Numbered from the stretch's first letter, positions 33,304 to 42,001 are shown. The stretch is 64,000 nt of DNA from Chitinophaga qingshengii (GCF_014529935.1 NZ_JACVFC010000001.1:2976001-3040000); one strand, 5' to 3'. Numbers and translations are program-made. The notes: generated from the sequence alone by a model not told the origin.

Positions 33304-33348
33304 TATAAATTAATTTTATATTTTGCAGGCTATCCAACAGCCATACCT

Positions 33349-33990
33349 ATGTTTTCTTTTTTTCGTAAAAAAGCCCTTCCTATACAAGCTATCAGTATCC
33401 CCGATTTTGGATGGAATAAAGTGCGCAACACCGCTGATATTATTCAATGGGTCAACCCAGAGCAAAGTATAGCCGTTTCCGTTAATTATTTTGATCTTCC
33501 TCCCGACCTTCCTACTGTACAGGACGTGTCTGTACTCCGAAATTTCTTCCGTCAGTCCGTATCCGCAGCCGGCGGCGGCATTCTTACGGTGAATCTCTCC
33601 CAACACCAACAGATCCCGTTAGTCAGTACGCTGTTTAAGATTCCACAAGGGCAACATGGCATCACCTACCTTGCTTCTGTCATCATTCCTTTCAAACATT
33701 GTAGTTATGTGCTGAAAGTACAGGCCGCAGAAGCAGGGCCTACCGGCATGCGCGAAGCCTTAATAGCCGATGACCTTCTGCGTTCGGGATTCGATATGGA
33801 TCAGTGGTCGGCCGATCCTTACGATCCGGGATTCAGGGAAGGACTGCCCATGAATGCAGCAGAAAGCATCAGTTATGATGCCAGCTTTCCGAATCACCAC
33901 CTGACACAGACGCGGGCACTAATAGCGCAGATAACGGAGGCAATGGTATTACAATGGGCAATGTTACAGTTACCTCGTTTCGAGCAATAA
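33349..33990 (+). CDS. Protein of unknown function
   Basis: A 213-residue soluble protein, read from the ATG at 33349; the frame extends back to 33244 but that part lies in the preceding terminator. It has no signal peptide and no recognisable motif. Notable parts are a DFGWNKVRNTADIIQWVNPEQSIAVSVNYFD segment near the N-terminus and YDPGFREGLPMNAAESISYDASFPNHHL near the C-terminus. Its mixed alpha/beta composition and lack of neighbours on the same strand give no further clue. Confidence 0.7.
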   Translation: MFSFFRKKALPIQAISIPDFGWNKVRNTADIIQWVNPEQSIAVSVNYFDLPPDLPTVQDVSVLRNFFRQSVSAAGGGILTVNLSQHQQIPLVSTLFKIPQGQHGITYLASVIIPFKHCSYVLKVQAAEAGPTGMREALIADDLLRSGFDMDQWSADPYDPGFREGLPMNAAESISYDASFPNHHLTQTRALIAQITEAMVLQWAMLQLPRFEQ

Positions 33991-34090
33991 TATCTTTCAA
34001 CGCAGCCCTTTTGTCAATCGCATACAGCACCCGTCTCCTTCCATAGGATAATATCCACCATTTGATGGATAACATCACTGTTTTTTCAGG

Positions 34091-34567
34091 TTATTGATGA
34101 CGCCTGTCCATGGCATGAATAATTCTGTCATCAGGCCAAATAACATAACCAGGACCATTTTCAAGACGAAGAAACAAACCGGGAATATCAGGAGCCGATT
34201 CGAGCCACCATTTCCCTTGCCCTATCACCTCGTCATTTTTGAGAATTTTATACTGATAATCGATAGTTAACCGAATGAGGCAATGCTCACAAACCTCCCC
34301 ATCCAACTTTTCCAGCTTATAGTCTCCCAGAAATTTTTTGGCGGCTTTCTCTTCACCGGTTTTACAGGATCTGTAAAAAAGTACCGCAGGTGTAATCAGC
34401 GCGAGGAACAACACTGTTAAGGGTAGAGAGACCTGTAATTGTTTTCTCTTTGTCAGTATAACATATAATAAAAGCAAAAGAAAGAGGATAAAACCCAGCA
34501 AAAGAATAGCCTGCATCAGGAGTACGGGACCTGCCATGATATTTGGTATTAGGATAATGAAAGCCAT
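34091..34567 (-). CDS. Small membrane protein of unknown function
   Basis: A 158-residue protein with two strong N-terminal membrane helices (VLLMQAILLLGFILFLLLLLYVIL and LPLTVLFLALITPAVLFY) followed by a soluble C-terminal domain of about 90 residues (FLGDYKLEKLDGEVCEHCLIRLTIDYQYKIL...KWWLESAP), with a CEHC pair that could be redox-active or bind metal. Starts at 34567 or 34537 are both possible. It follows the large sigma-linked protein by 29 bases, so it may be the third gene of that operon. Confidence 0.7.
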   Translation of the reverse strand: MAFIILIPNIMAGPVLLMQAILLLGFILFLLLLLYVILTKRKQLQVSLPLTVLFLALITPAVLFYRSCKTGEEKAAKKFLGDYKLEKLDGEVCEHCLIRLTIDYQYKILKNDEVIGQGKWWLESAPDIPGLFLRLENGPGYVIWPDDRIIHAMDRRHQ

Positions 34568-34596
34568 CCGGATATTCAGATGGCCTTCTCAATTTA

Positions 34597-36288
34597 TCAT
34601 TTTTTCCGGTTAATCTTCCACCGGAGTAACAGTTCCAGTTGCATGGCAGGCTTCATGTTCATACCGGTAGAATCTTTTGTGGCATGCAGTACGGGAACGA
34701 CTGTACGTACCCCCGCCTGCCATCTGGCACGGTCGTAATACACTTCACCGGTTATACGTCCCTGGAGATGACCGATATTATTCCAGATCTTATTTTTCTC
34801 CGCATAATTAGTTTCCTTCGTGTGTATACCGGTGGTATCGCGGTATTGCAACGTTTCGAGGATAGCGGCCGTATGTCCGTAATATGCCTGCACACCGGCG
34901 CCGCCGAAGAAATCGCCCGCAATCCGGTGATGATACGATAAGCTGGCACTATAACCGAATGTTTGCAGGAGCGTACGCCTTAATTCGCTCGTAGCTCCCA
35001 GCGGCCCCATATCCTTATAATAAGGCTCGTTCCGGTAAAGCTGGGTGGTCATGGCATTGAGGTCCAGGCTTAGGGCCGCGTTACTCCAGGTACGTTGTAC
35101 CCGTATACCGGGAATGAGCAGTCTGTATACCTGGCTATTGCCATTGGGACCTTTGTAATGAGCCGGACTGTTGACCACCGGCAATGGTACGCTCCACTGT
35201 GCCATTAGTTGCCAGTATCCCGGGGTAAAGGTTTTTTCGCGGGGGGTATGACGCACTGCGAGGCGGTCCATCGCTTCGCTGCTGGCTTTCAGCGGGCGGT
35301 CCGGTGCTAACCGGGCTACCGGGAGCCGAAGGGGTTGCAGGGTCAGTCTGGCAGATAATCCAGGTTTTAGCACGGCGGGTGTTTCAGGATGATAAGTGTC
35401 TGCCAGACCTACTGCTGCATCATTATTTTTTTCCTGGCTGGTAGCAGGAGGTAGTGAGCTTCCTGGCTGTTGGCCGGATGGTAACGGATCCTTTTGTTGC
35501 GCAGCTGCTTTGGAGGCTCTTGCCGGAGCTTTGCGATGATCGGCCCTGTTATTGGCGGAAGCATGGAAGAGGGCCGGTGTTACTGCTGTACCGGCATTCT
35601 GTGTTGCCGGAGATATGTGGGCGCTGGCTGTTTTATTGACAGCAGGCGATTTACCGGCAGCAGATGTATAATTTTTTGTATTCGCCGATGATTTTTCTGC
35701 TGCTTTACCGCCAACTGGTGTATTCGTTTTGTTATTATTCGCACCTGCCGGTGATTTTTCTGACACTATACCAGCGGCGGATGTATTCGTTTTATTATTG
35801 TTCGTACCTGCCGGTGATTTTTCTGACACTATACCGGCAGCGGATGTATTCGTTTTATTATTACTATCCGTACCCGCCGTTTCAGCCCCGCCATTGCCGG
35901 CGTCGGTGCCTGCTACTGTTACCGGGAAGTAACCCGTCGTCCTGCTGGTCAGTGTATCTATAGTCCGGCCGGCTGCGCTATCTGTAACGGAGCCGGCTTC
36001 CACTTTTTTAGGCGCGGGTACCGGGGTAGGTTGGTTAAACCGGAGTATACTGTATAATACTACACCGGAAACAAATACGGAGGCGACTGCATATTTAACA
36101 ACAGGCAGCACTTTTGCCATGATACCCGTTGGGCGTGGGGTGGCATGTCCACCACCGGTCTGGTGTGTCACGGGCATCACTTCATTCAGGCGTTGCTCCA
36201 TCAGGTTCCAGCTGTCGTCAGCGGGAGGTATGGGAATGGGTACTTTTCCATCGTCCGGGAAGTGCTTATGCAGGTTACTTTCACTCAC
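34597..36288 (-). CDS. Large membrane protein coupled to an ECF sigma factor, with in-frame repeats
   Basis: A 563-residue protein. It has a short cytoplasmic N-terminus (MSESNLHKHFPDDGKVPIPIPPADDSW) and one membrane helix (about 60-78, VKYAVASVFVSGVVLYSIL). A long low-complexity Ala/Ser/Lys/Asn linker follows, with three near-identical 21-residue repeats (NNKTNTSAAGIVSEKSPAG). The C-terminal part of about 200 residues resembles an outer-membrane or surface domain (YWQLMAQWSVPLPVV, RNEPYYKDMGPLGATSELRRTL, ending LELLLRWKINRKK). The start is 6 bases after the sigma stop. The layout suggests a membrane-spanning anti-sigma or sigma-controlled envelope protein. No family is recognised. Confidence 0.8.
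   Translation of the reverse strand: MSESNLHKHFPDDGKVPIPIPPADDSWNLMEQRLNEVMPVTHQTGGGHATPRPTGIMAKVLPVVKYAVASVFVSGVVLYSILRFNQPTPVPAPKKVEAGSVTDSAAGRTIDTLTSRTTGYFPVTVAGTDAGNGGAETAGTDSNNKTNTSAAGIVSEKSPAGTNNNKTNTSAAGIVSEKSPAGANNNKTNTPVGGKAAEKSSANTKNYTSAAGKSPAVNKTASAHISPATQNAGTAVTPALFHASANNRADHRKAPARASKAAAQQKDPLPSGQQPGSSLPPATSQEKNNDAAVGLADTYHPETPAVLKPGLSARLTLQPLRLPVARLAPDRPLKASSEAMDRLAVRHTPREKTFTPGYWQLMAQWSVPLPVVNSPAHYKGPNGNSQVYRLLIPGIRVQRTWSNAALSLDLNAMTTQLYRNEPYYKDMGPLGATSELRRTLLQTFGYSASLSYHHRIAGDFFGGAGVQAYYGHTAAILETLQYRDTTGIHTKETNYAEKNKIWNNIGHLQGRITGEVYYDRARWQAGVRTVVPVLHATKDSTGMNMKPAMQLELLLRWKINRKK
35720..35880. repeat. 63-bp in-frame tandem repeat inside the sigma-linked gene
   Basis: GTATTCGTTTTATTATT recurs at 35720, 35783 and 35846, exactly 63 bases apart, with small differences; the third copy is partial. 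The period is 21 codons, so copy number can change without a frameshift. It encodes the flexible periplasmic linker. Confidence 0.85.
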
Positions 36289-36294
36289 GCGGTA

Positions 36295-36825
36295 TCATTT
36301 AAGGTAATATTTCTCCAATATTGGTTTCAGTTTATTTCGTGTTTCACTCAGGTGCCATTTCACTGTTCCCTGGCTCTGCTGCATCATTTCGGCGATATCT
36401 TTTACCGGAAAACCCTCCAGATAAAACAACGAACATACTGCCCTGGTAGCAGGCGGCAACGCATCGAGCAATTTATAGATGTCTTCCCAATCCAGTTTGC
36501 TCATGATATTATTTTGCGTTGCCCCCGCTTCTTCATCAATTTCATTATGCGGTGGCCATTTACGACGCCGTATTCTGTCCAATGCCGTATTTCTGACAAC
36601 AGTATATATCCAGTTAAACAATTCCCCTTTCGTTGCATCATATTTCCCCAGTTGTGTAAATACCTGCAGCATCCCATCATTCAATACCTCTACCGCTTCT
36701 TCATGCTGACTGAAGAATTTCCTGCACAACAGGAATAGTGCCGGATAGAACTTCCGGTATAGTTTCTCCTGGCTCCGCCTGTTATTGGTCAGGCACTCAC
36801 GTACCAATTGCTGTAAATCTTCCAA
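36295..36825 (-). CDS. ECF-type RNA polymerase sigma factor
   Basis: A 176-residue sigma-70 family protein: region 2 YRKFYPALFLLCRKFFSQHEEAVEVLNDGMLQVFTQLGKYDATKGELFNWIYTVVRNTALDRIRRRKW and region 4 LLDALPPATRAVCSLFYLEGFPVKDIAEMMQQSQGTVKWHLSETRNKL. It is the usual Bacteroidota ECF type. It starts an operon with the repeat-containing membrane protein 6 bases downstream and perhaps the small membrane gene after it. Confidence 0.93.
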   Translation of the reverse strand: MEDLQQLVRECLTNNRRSQEKLYRKFYPALFLLCRKFFSQHEEAVEVLNDGMLQVFTQLGKYDATKGELFNWIYTVVRNTALDRIRRRKWPPHNEIDEEAGATQNNIMSKLDWEDIYKLLDALPPATRAVCSLFYLEGFPVKDIAEMMQQSQGTVKWHLSETRNKLKPILEKYYLK

Positions 36826-36972
36826 AGGGTAATCCTGTTACAATAGTGGGTTATCAAAACGGCAAAAGTTGCCATAGACTTGTGGTCATATAGCAACTAT
36901 CGTTTTTACTATCAGCGCTGCAAATGTATTACAGAAACTGTGTTTCTAACATGATAGTATATACGTCATCAG

Positions 36973-37299
36973 TTAGCGTCTCCGGGTACTATCCGGATGA
37001 GGATGCCATGGCGTATCAATCGGATGCCTCGGGCTATCTGTCGGAATTTTGGGACTATCCCCTGGAATCCGCGGGCTGTCAACCGGAGGCCAGTGAGGTC
37101 TGGTAGTATCTCCCGGATGGGGGATCGTATCATGATGGGTGGTATCCCCTGGATGACCGGTAGAATCAAGACCCGCCAGCTTCGCAGCCTTTTCGGCAGC
37201 CTCCTGCTGACGCACGACTTCCGTCATGTCCTTCCTACAACCGATTACGCAGCAAATACCCAATGCTACAGCTAAAAAATAAATGGGAAGATATCTCAT
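36973..37299 (-). CDS. Proline-rich small lipoprotein
   Basis: A 108-residue exported lipoprotein. Signal MRYLPIYFLAVALGICCVIGC with lipobox Cys 21, then RKDMTEVVRQQEAAEKAAKLAG and a Pro/Asp/His/Ser/Thr tail built from HPGDTTHHDTIPHPGDTT and SPRIPGDSPKIPTDSPRHPIDTP repeats. It has no folded domain that I can see and looks like a flexible surface or periplasmic linker protein. Similar Pro-rich small lipoproteins are common in Chitinophaga-like genomes. Plus-strand reading frames over the same DNA are shadows. Confidence is moderate because of the low complexity. Confidence 0.65.
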   Translation of the reverse strand: MRYLPIYFLAVALGICCVIGCRKDMTEVVRQQEAAEKAAKLAGLDSTGHPGDTTHHDTIPHPGDTTRPHWPPVDSPRIPGDSPKIPTDSPRHPIDTPWHPHPDSTRRR

Positions 37300-37406
37300 A
37301 GAAAAAGTTGTTTACAAGAGTAAACGGCCAGAGTATCTGAAGAGGTTGGGTAACACAGCAAAAAAATAAAGGTAGATAAGTTCAGGTCCTCAAAAGCACA
37401 TGATTT

Positions 37407-37889
37407 CTATACCAGCTTATAAATAAACTCTTCTATTTCGGCCTGCCTGGCATTGGCAAAACCCTTGTCTGTTCCCACTTTCGTAAAATTACATTTCTCC
37501 AGCACCCGCTGCGAACCAATATTATCAAATGCCACCCGGCCCCAAATAGGTCTGGCGTCTTCGATGGTTAAAAAATCGGTCAGCGCCTTTGTGGCGACAC
37601 CTTTCCCCCAGAATTTTTTATCAATCCAATAGGTAATTTCCGCCTTGCCTTCCATTTCAAACTTGGAGACACTCCCGGCAATTACATTATTCACCAGGAT
37701 AGTACACATATGAACAGTAGGCTCATTCAGCAATTTTGTGTATTTCTGGAGATAGGCAGCTTTATCTGCCGGGTCTTTCGGCATAAAAGCCGCTAAATAA
37801 CCGCCTTCTTTATCAGTTTGAAAGACAAAGAGAACCTGCAAATCATCCACTACGGTTTTCCGCAATACTATTTCGGGATTATTGGCCAT
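37407..37889 (-). CDS. GNAT family N-acetyltransferase
   Basis: A 160-residue GNAT of the RimJ/RimL type: EIVLRKTVVDDLQVLFVFQ at the start, then EITYWIDKKFWGKGVATKALTDFL with the acetyl-CoA-binding WGKGVAT pattern, and RVAFDNIGSQRVLEKCNFTKVGTDKGF. I use the ATG at 37889 (MANNPEIVL); an upstream one adds nine residues. The acceptor substrate is unknown. It is a single gene, divergent from the Crp-type regulator. Confidence 0.88.
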   Translation of the reverse strand: MANNPEIVLRKTVVDDLQVLFVFQTDKEGGYLAAFMPKDPADKAAYLQKYTKLLNEPTVHMCTILVNNVIAGSVSKFEMEGKAEITYWIDKKFWGKGVATKALTDFLTIEDARPIWGRVAFDNIGSQRVLEKCNFTKVGTDKGFANARQAEIEEFIYKLV

Positions 37890-37996
37890 TTTGCTGATTT
37901 TAAAATTTGGCTGCACTAAAATCGCGTAAACAATTTAAAAAATAACCAGCAAACTTTATATGCTTATTTTTGTAACCTGCCCACATACACGGAAAT

Positions 37997-38599
37997 ATGT
38001 CACAGGAAGAAATCAACAAATACTTTCAAATACTGGAGCGCCATTTCATGGAGCGGATATCGCTTACGAAAGACGAGGGGCAACACATACGCTCTCTTTT
38101 CAGTTTCCGCAAACTGCTGACCAGACAGTATTTACTGGCAGAAGGTGATATCTGCCGTTATGAAAGTTATGTTTGCGAAGGTTTTTTGCGTTCGTTTTAT
38201 GTAGATGAAAATGGCAATGAACATACCCTTCACTTTGCGAAGGAAGACTGGTGGATAACCGACCTGGGTAGTTTTCTGAACCAGGAGCCTGCCAGCCGTA
38301 ATATCGTTGCATTGGAGCCTACGATCCTTTTACAAATCGACCTGCCTAAACGGGAACAACTGATGAAAGACATTCCTAAAATGGAACGTTTCTGGCGTAT
38401 ACTCAATGAGAAAGCCTGCGTATCCTCGGACCAGCGGATACTGAATAACATCAGCATGAGCGGCCAGCAGCGTTACCTGGCCCTGTTGAACAAATACCCG
38501 GATATTGAACAACGGCTGCCTCAGAAACATATCGCTTCTTTCCTGGGAATGACACCGGTTTTCCTTAGCCAGATACGCAAAGAGCTGGCAAAAAAATAA
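37997..38599 (+). CDS. Crp/Fnr family transcriptional regulator
   Basis: A 200-residue cyclic-nucleotide-binding-fold regulator: beta-roll FRKLLTRQYLLAEGDICRYESYVCEGFLRSFYVDENGNEHTLHFAKEDWWITDLGSFL, dimer helix, and a short C-terminal helix-turn-helix (PQKHIASFLGMTPVFLSQIRKELAKK). The lack of the conserved Arg/Ser phosphate pocket suggests it does not bind cAMP. Bacteroidota have many such proteins of unknown ligand. A TATTTTTG box (37975-37982) lies 14 bases before the ATG, so the leader would be very short. It is one of three Crp-type regulators in the window. Confidence 0.92.
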   Translation: MSQEEINKYFQILERHFMERISLTKDEGQHIRSLFSFRKLLTRQYLLAEGDICRYESYVCEGFLRSFYVDENGNEHTLHFAKEDWWITDLGSFLNQEPASRNIVALEPTILLQIDLPKREQLMKDIPKMERFWRILNEKACVSSDQRILNNISMSGQQRYLALLNKYPDIEQRLPQKHIASFLGMTPVFLSQIRKELAKK

Positions 38600-38628
38600 G
38601 AGAAGGCAATCCCGCCCTCTCTTATCCA
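38595..38628. terminator. Shared hairpin between crp-type and ridA genes
   Basis: TAAGAGAAGG with CCCTCTCTTA, facing both convergent genes, without a T tract. Probably a weak bidirectional terminator. Confidence 0.5.
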
Positions 38629-38632
38629 TTTA

Positions 38633-39145
38633 CTATCTTTCTTTCCAATCCGCAGCCTCATCCGCTACTGCCACCGCTTCAATTTCAATCAATGCATCGG
38701 GCGAGTATAAGGAGGATACTTCAAAGATGGTATCTGCCGGATAAGGCGGCGTAAAATACCTGCCCCTCAATTCGACGATTTTCTCAAAGTTGCTCATATC
38801 ACGGAGCAGAATCGTTACTTTAACAACGTTCTTCAAACTGGAACCGCCTGCCTTCAATACCTTTTCGAGGTTCTCAAAAGCTTTAGCGGCCTGCGCATCG
38901 AAATCCCCGATGGCTACCAAATGGCCGTCATCTCCAATGGCTGTCTGGCCGGAAATAAATAGCAGATCACCTACGCGATGTCCTTGTGCTAACCGGAAAG
39001 GTTTATATGTATCGGGGGTAATTTTAATTTGTGAGATTTCCATTTTATTCTTTTTGATGGTTGTAAGATGCTTCGTTTGTGCAGATATAGTTTCGGCAAA
39101 AATGAAGACGGATAACATAGTGCCTAAAACAATTTTTGTAAACAT
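38633..39145 (-). CDS. Exported RidA (YjgF/YER057c) family protein
   Basis: A 170-residue RidA-type trimeric enamine/imine deaminase. With the ATG at 39145 it has a signal peptide (MFTKIVLGTMLSVFIFAETISAQT), followed by the RidA core: PFRLAQGHRVGDLLFISGQTAIGDDGHLV, LEKVLKAGGSSLKNVVKVTILLRDM, RYFTPPYPADTIFEVSSLYSPDALIEIEAVAV. The usual RidA substrate-binding Arg and C-terminal Glu are present. A normal cytoplasmic RidA would begin at M EISQIKI (39043), so an exported form is notable. The ATG lies 10 bases after the stop of the old yellow enzyme gene, and the two are one operon. Confidence 0.85.
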   Translation of the reverse strand: MFTKIVLGTMLSVFIFAETISAQTKHLTTIKKNKMEISQIKITPDTYKPFRLAQGHRVGDLLFISGQTAIGDDGHLVAIGDFDAQAAKAFENLEKVLKAGGSSLKNVVKVTILLRDMSNFEKIVELRGRYFTPPYPADTIFEVSSLYSPDALIEIEAVAVADEAADWKER

Positions 39146-39155
39146 GATGTGCTGA

Positions 39156-40277
39156 CTATAAATGATGGGATATTGTTTGTTCACGGTCGATAATACGTTG
39201 CGTATGACTGATCGTTGCTTCGGGCCAGAGCATATCCCGGTGAAAAGGAATTAAAGGCGCGCCGTTCAGCGTTTTTGCCGGCCAGTGCGGATCTGCCAAT
39301 GCCGCTTTTCCAATGGAGAGCAGGTCCGCATGTTGCCGGGTTAATGCGACAGCAGCCTTATCGAGCCGGTGAAAACCACCGTTGGCGATTACCGGAATAC
39401 CAGTGATCTCTTTTATGACCGATGCCAGGGATGATCCGTCTGCATAAAAGCTATCCCGCTCCCATTCCCCCGTTTGCACCGCCACATGTACAAAATCAGG
39501 CCGACTACCTTTGATGACATGGGCCAGTTCTCCGGCGGTGTGCAGCCCACCAGCCCAGCGATATCCCAGATCATTTACCTTTCCTTCTGAAACACGTAGT
39601 CCCACGATAAAGCGCTTGGGCACCACCAGCCTGATACCGGCAATAATTTCAGCGATAATGCGATAACGGTTTGGCATATCACCGCCATATTGATCCTGCC
39701 GTGAATTGAGTTCAGGTGTCAGAAACTGATCCAGCAGATAACCGTTTGCTCCGTGAATTTCTATGCCATCGAAACCGGCCTTGTATGCATTAAATGCAGC
39801 ATTGATAAAACCTTGTTTCGCGGTTTGAATATCTTCCAGGCTCATAGCAACAGGCATCCGGAAGGCGCCTTCCCCACCATAAGCCACCATTTTATTGCCA
39901 ACAGGCTGGATCGCGGAAGGCGCCAGGGTTACATCCAAATATTGGGATAATGCACCGCCGTGCATTAATTGAGCCAGTATCAAAGCAGGTTGCTGATGTA
40001 CAGAACGGGTAACTTTCTCCCAGGATTCCGTTTGTCCAACAGTGGCAAGTCCCGGTTGATGATGATAACTTTTACTGCTACAGGTGTCTGTATAAATACC
40101 TTCCGTTATAATAACACTGAAACCTCCCCTGGCAAAAGCCGTATAATAATGATTCATTTCCCGGGTAGCCAGGCCATCGCTGGTGGCGCTTACCCTGGAC
40201 ATGGGTGCAACTACCGTTCGGTTGGCCAGCTCTCTCTGCCAGAAAGTAGCAGCTTGAAAAACAGGGTGTGTTTTCAT
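39156..40277 (-). CDS. Old yellow enzyme-family NADH:flavin oxidoreductase (alkene reductase)
   Basis: A 373-residue TIM-barrel flavoprotein starting at the ATG at 40277 (KTHPVFQAATF). FMN and substrate residues are visible: NRTVVAPMSRVSATSDGLATREMNHYY (core with PMSR), ILAQLMHGGALSQ, FDGIEIHGANGYLLDQFL (H-N type pair for the carbonyl), NSRQDQYGGDMPNRYR, and VIANGGF plus SIGKAALADP for the FMN phosphate. It reduces activated alkenes with NADH or NADPH. It heads the operon with ridA. A TACCTTTG -7 box and an upstream inverted repeat suggest regulated expression, perhaps by electrophile stress. Confidence 0.93.
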   Translation of the reverse strand: MKTHPVFQAATFWQRELANRTVVAPMSRVSATSDGLATREMNHYYTAFARGGFSVIITEGIYTDTCSSKSYHHQPGLATVGQTESWEKVTRSVHQQPALILAQLMHGGALSQYLDVTLAPSAIQPVGNKMVAYGGEGAFRMPVAMSLEDIQTAKQGFINAAFNAYKAGFDGIEIHGANGYLLDQFLTPELNSRQDQYGGDMPNRYRIIAEIIAGIRLVVPKRFIVGLRVSEGKVNDLGYRWAGGLHTAGELAHVIKGSRPDFVHVAVQTGEWERDSFYADGSSLASVIKEITGIPVIANGGFHRLDKAAVALTRQHADLLSIGKAALADPHWPAKTLNGAPLIPFHRDMLWPEATISHTQRIIDREQTISHHL

Positions 40278-40301
40278 TTTTATTTTTGATTTATTACACA
40301 A

Positions 40302-40354
40302 CAAAGGTAGGGTCACCCTTCACCTGCCCTGGTATAAGTTATTTAAGAAATAAC
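40302..40354 (-). promoter_or_regulatory. Promoter and candidate operator of the old yellow enzyme-ridA operon
   Basis: On the minus strand TACCTTTG (40302-40309) fits the -7 consensus. Further upstream GTTATTTAAGAAATAAC (40338-40354) is a perfect 7-3-7 inverted repeat at about -40, a place for an activator or repressor. The -33 element is not clear. Confidence 0.6.
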
Positions 40355-40436
40355 GTTAAACTATTTTAACAGGATAGTACGGAGTCATAAAGGTTTCATC
40401 TCCTTCAAGCTGGCGGTTTGGACAGTAGCATCATTT

Positions 40437-40477
40437 AAAGGCCGGATGGTATGACTACCATCCGGCCTTTTTATAAT
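40437..40477. terminator. Strong hairpin after the CxxCH protein gene
   Basis: AAAGGCCGGATGGTA, loop TGAC, TACCATCCGGCCTTT: 15 perfect pairs. The best T tract is on the plus strand (TTTTTATAATC), while the minus strand, where a gene ends, has only TTTAAATG. It probably ends the transcript of the gene at 40491 and shields the old yellow enzyme promoter. Confidence 0.75.
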
Positions 40478-40490
40478 CACTGTATCATGC

Positions 40491-41966
40491 TTATCGCTTT
40501 TTTTTCCCGGGCATTGACACCGGGTATTGGGCAGCAGATATGGCAAAACTGAAATCGCCGAAGATGTTATTATTGACCGAATCAGGCGGATAAGGTGCAA
40601 TGGTGCTGAATTTATGACAACTAAAGCAGGTATTGGTATTCTGCACATAACTCTCCAGGGTGGTATTAGCCACTATATGAGCACCACTCAGCATAGCGGA
40701 TGTATTGAGTGGAAACGGCGCCTGGATAGGCGTTGTTTTATCCGGCTGTAACGTTTGTGACCAGATCACATCTACCAGTTCATAGTACTGGAAAACAGAT
40801 TTAGGATAGAATTTCCGGATATTGCTTTGCATGCTATCATTGATAGGCACTGCATCTGTTGGATCAATGGGGTTTAACCGGGTTACCTGTATGGGTACCG
40901 GTCCCGCCTGCGACAAATAATAAGGCGGCGATGTATTCGGGGTACAGCCTACAGTAGCGGTACCGCCTCCCTTCAGGTTTACCTGGCGGGGAGCACAATT
41001 CCCGCTATAAAAATTATATCCGTACGGCGGCGGTGTCCTGTTGTTATCCGGCACATTATCTATCTGTTCAAATGTGGCCCATACCCAGGTGGGTTGATTC
41101 TGTGTTTTATGCAGGATGTGTAATCCTACTAAAGCCACCGTTGTCTCCCTTAATTTGCCGGTAGCCGAATCATACACCGTCGCCTGCGAGAGTTTATACC
41201 GCTGCCATTTAGGTGAATGAATACTGTCTACCTCCATCCATGCCGCTTTCACTTCTATCGCGCCTACAGGTCCGTTATATACCCCTTGCGGGAAATTAAG
41301 CGGGACGCCGTTTTTAGCCGAATCATGTTGTACGACGGCATTGTAATAACCGTTCTTCGTTACAAAATCATAGTAGTCTTTATTCAGCTTAATTTCATAC
41401 CATACGTTGGTATTATTTTGAGCGCCCAGCCAGTTCGGGGCACCGAAAGGCGCCGCCTGATCGGGGAGCAGGCCAAAACTGGTATCCAATGCAAACTTGG
41501 TAGTAAAAGTTAACAGTTTCGTTTTACCCGGATTCATCAGCAATCTTTGTGACTTAAACCGGGCAGCATATTTCGGGGAGACAAGCGTACCCCAGGAAGA
41601 TGGCTTTGCACCGTCTGGCGGGAACAGCACTTCTATGGGCATATAGGTTTCCCAGCTTACCGGTGTCATATCTCCGGGAGCGCCAAAATACCCGGATGTA
41701 TTGACCGGCCAGTTCAGGGAAATGAATTCCTGCCAGGCAAAACAATTCGCCTGAGATTGGTTATTAAATGCCGGAAGATCGCCGGGCACCTGGTTGTTGA
41801 AGTTAATGACAATGTTATAGAGTGGAGAATTAGCGTTACAGTTGCAGGTATTTGTTGCTTTCGGTAACTGGTGATCCCCGTTTTCCGGTTTAAAAGCTGA
41901 TATGATGTGCTGTGTGATAAATAAAAACGTACCGGTTACAAGAAAGATAGTAACGGATCTTTTCAT
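40491..41966 (-). CDS. Secreted protein with C-terminal CxxCH motif, unknown function
   Basis: A 491-residue exported protein with a signal segment (MKRSVTIFLVTGTFLFITQHIISAF) and a Cys pair CNCNAN close behind. An internal AWQEFISLNWPVN with GDMTPVSWETYMPIEVLFPP is the same pattern I associate with a loosely defined cytochrome c family of large secreted proteins. The C-terminal NTCFSCHKF (about 447-451) is the one haem c-type motif. It is 105 bases downstream of the large 694-residue gene on the same strand, and these two may be functional partners. The function and the haem content are unproven. Confidence 0.75.
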   Translation of the reverse strand: MKRSVTIFLVTGTFLFITQHIISAFKPENGDHQLPKATNTCNCNANSPLYNIVINFNNQVPGDLPAFNNQSQANCFAWQEFISLNWPVNTSGYFGAPGDMTPVSWETYMPIEVLFPPDGAKPSSWGTLVSPKYAARFKSQRLLMNPGKTKLLTFTTKFALDTSFGLLPDQAAPFGAPNWLGAQNNTNVWYEIKLNKDYYDFVTKNGYYNAVVQHDSAKNGVPLNFPQGVYNGPVGAIEVKAAWMEVDSIHSPKWQRYKLSQATVYDSATGKLRETTVALVGLHILHKTQNQPTWVWATFEQIDNVPDNNRTPPPYGYNFYSGNCAPRQVNLKGGGTATVGCTPNTSPPYYLSQAGPVPIQVTRLNPIDPTDAVPINDSMQSNIRKFYPKSVFQYYELVDVIWSQTLQPDKTTPIQAPFPLNTSAMLSGAHIVANTTLESYVQNTNTCFSCHKFSTIAPYPPDSVNNNIFGDFSFAISAAQYPVSMPGKKKR

Positions 41967-42001
41967 TTTTTGAGGATTTTAAATGAGTAGTGCTGATGAT
42001 T

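Noticed and set aside
35689..35880. Regular direct repeats, as in a CRISPR array
   Set aside because: The 63-bp period is a whole number of codons, lies inside a coding frame, and has no spacer-like unique segments between identical repeats.
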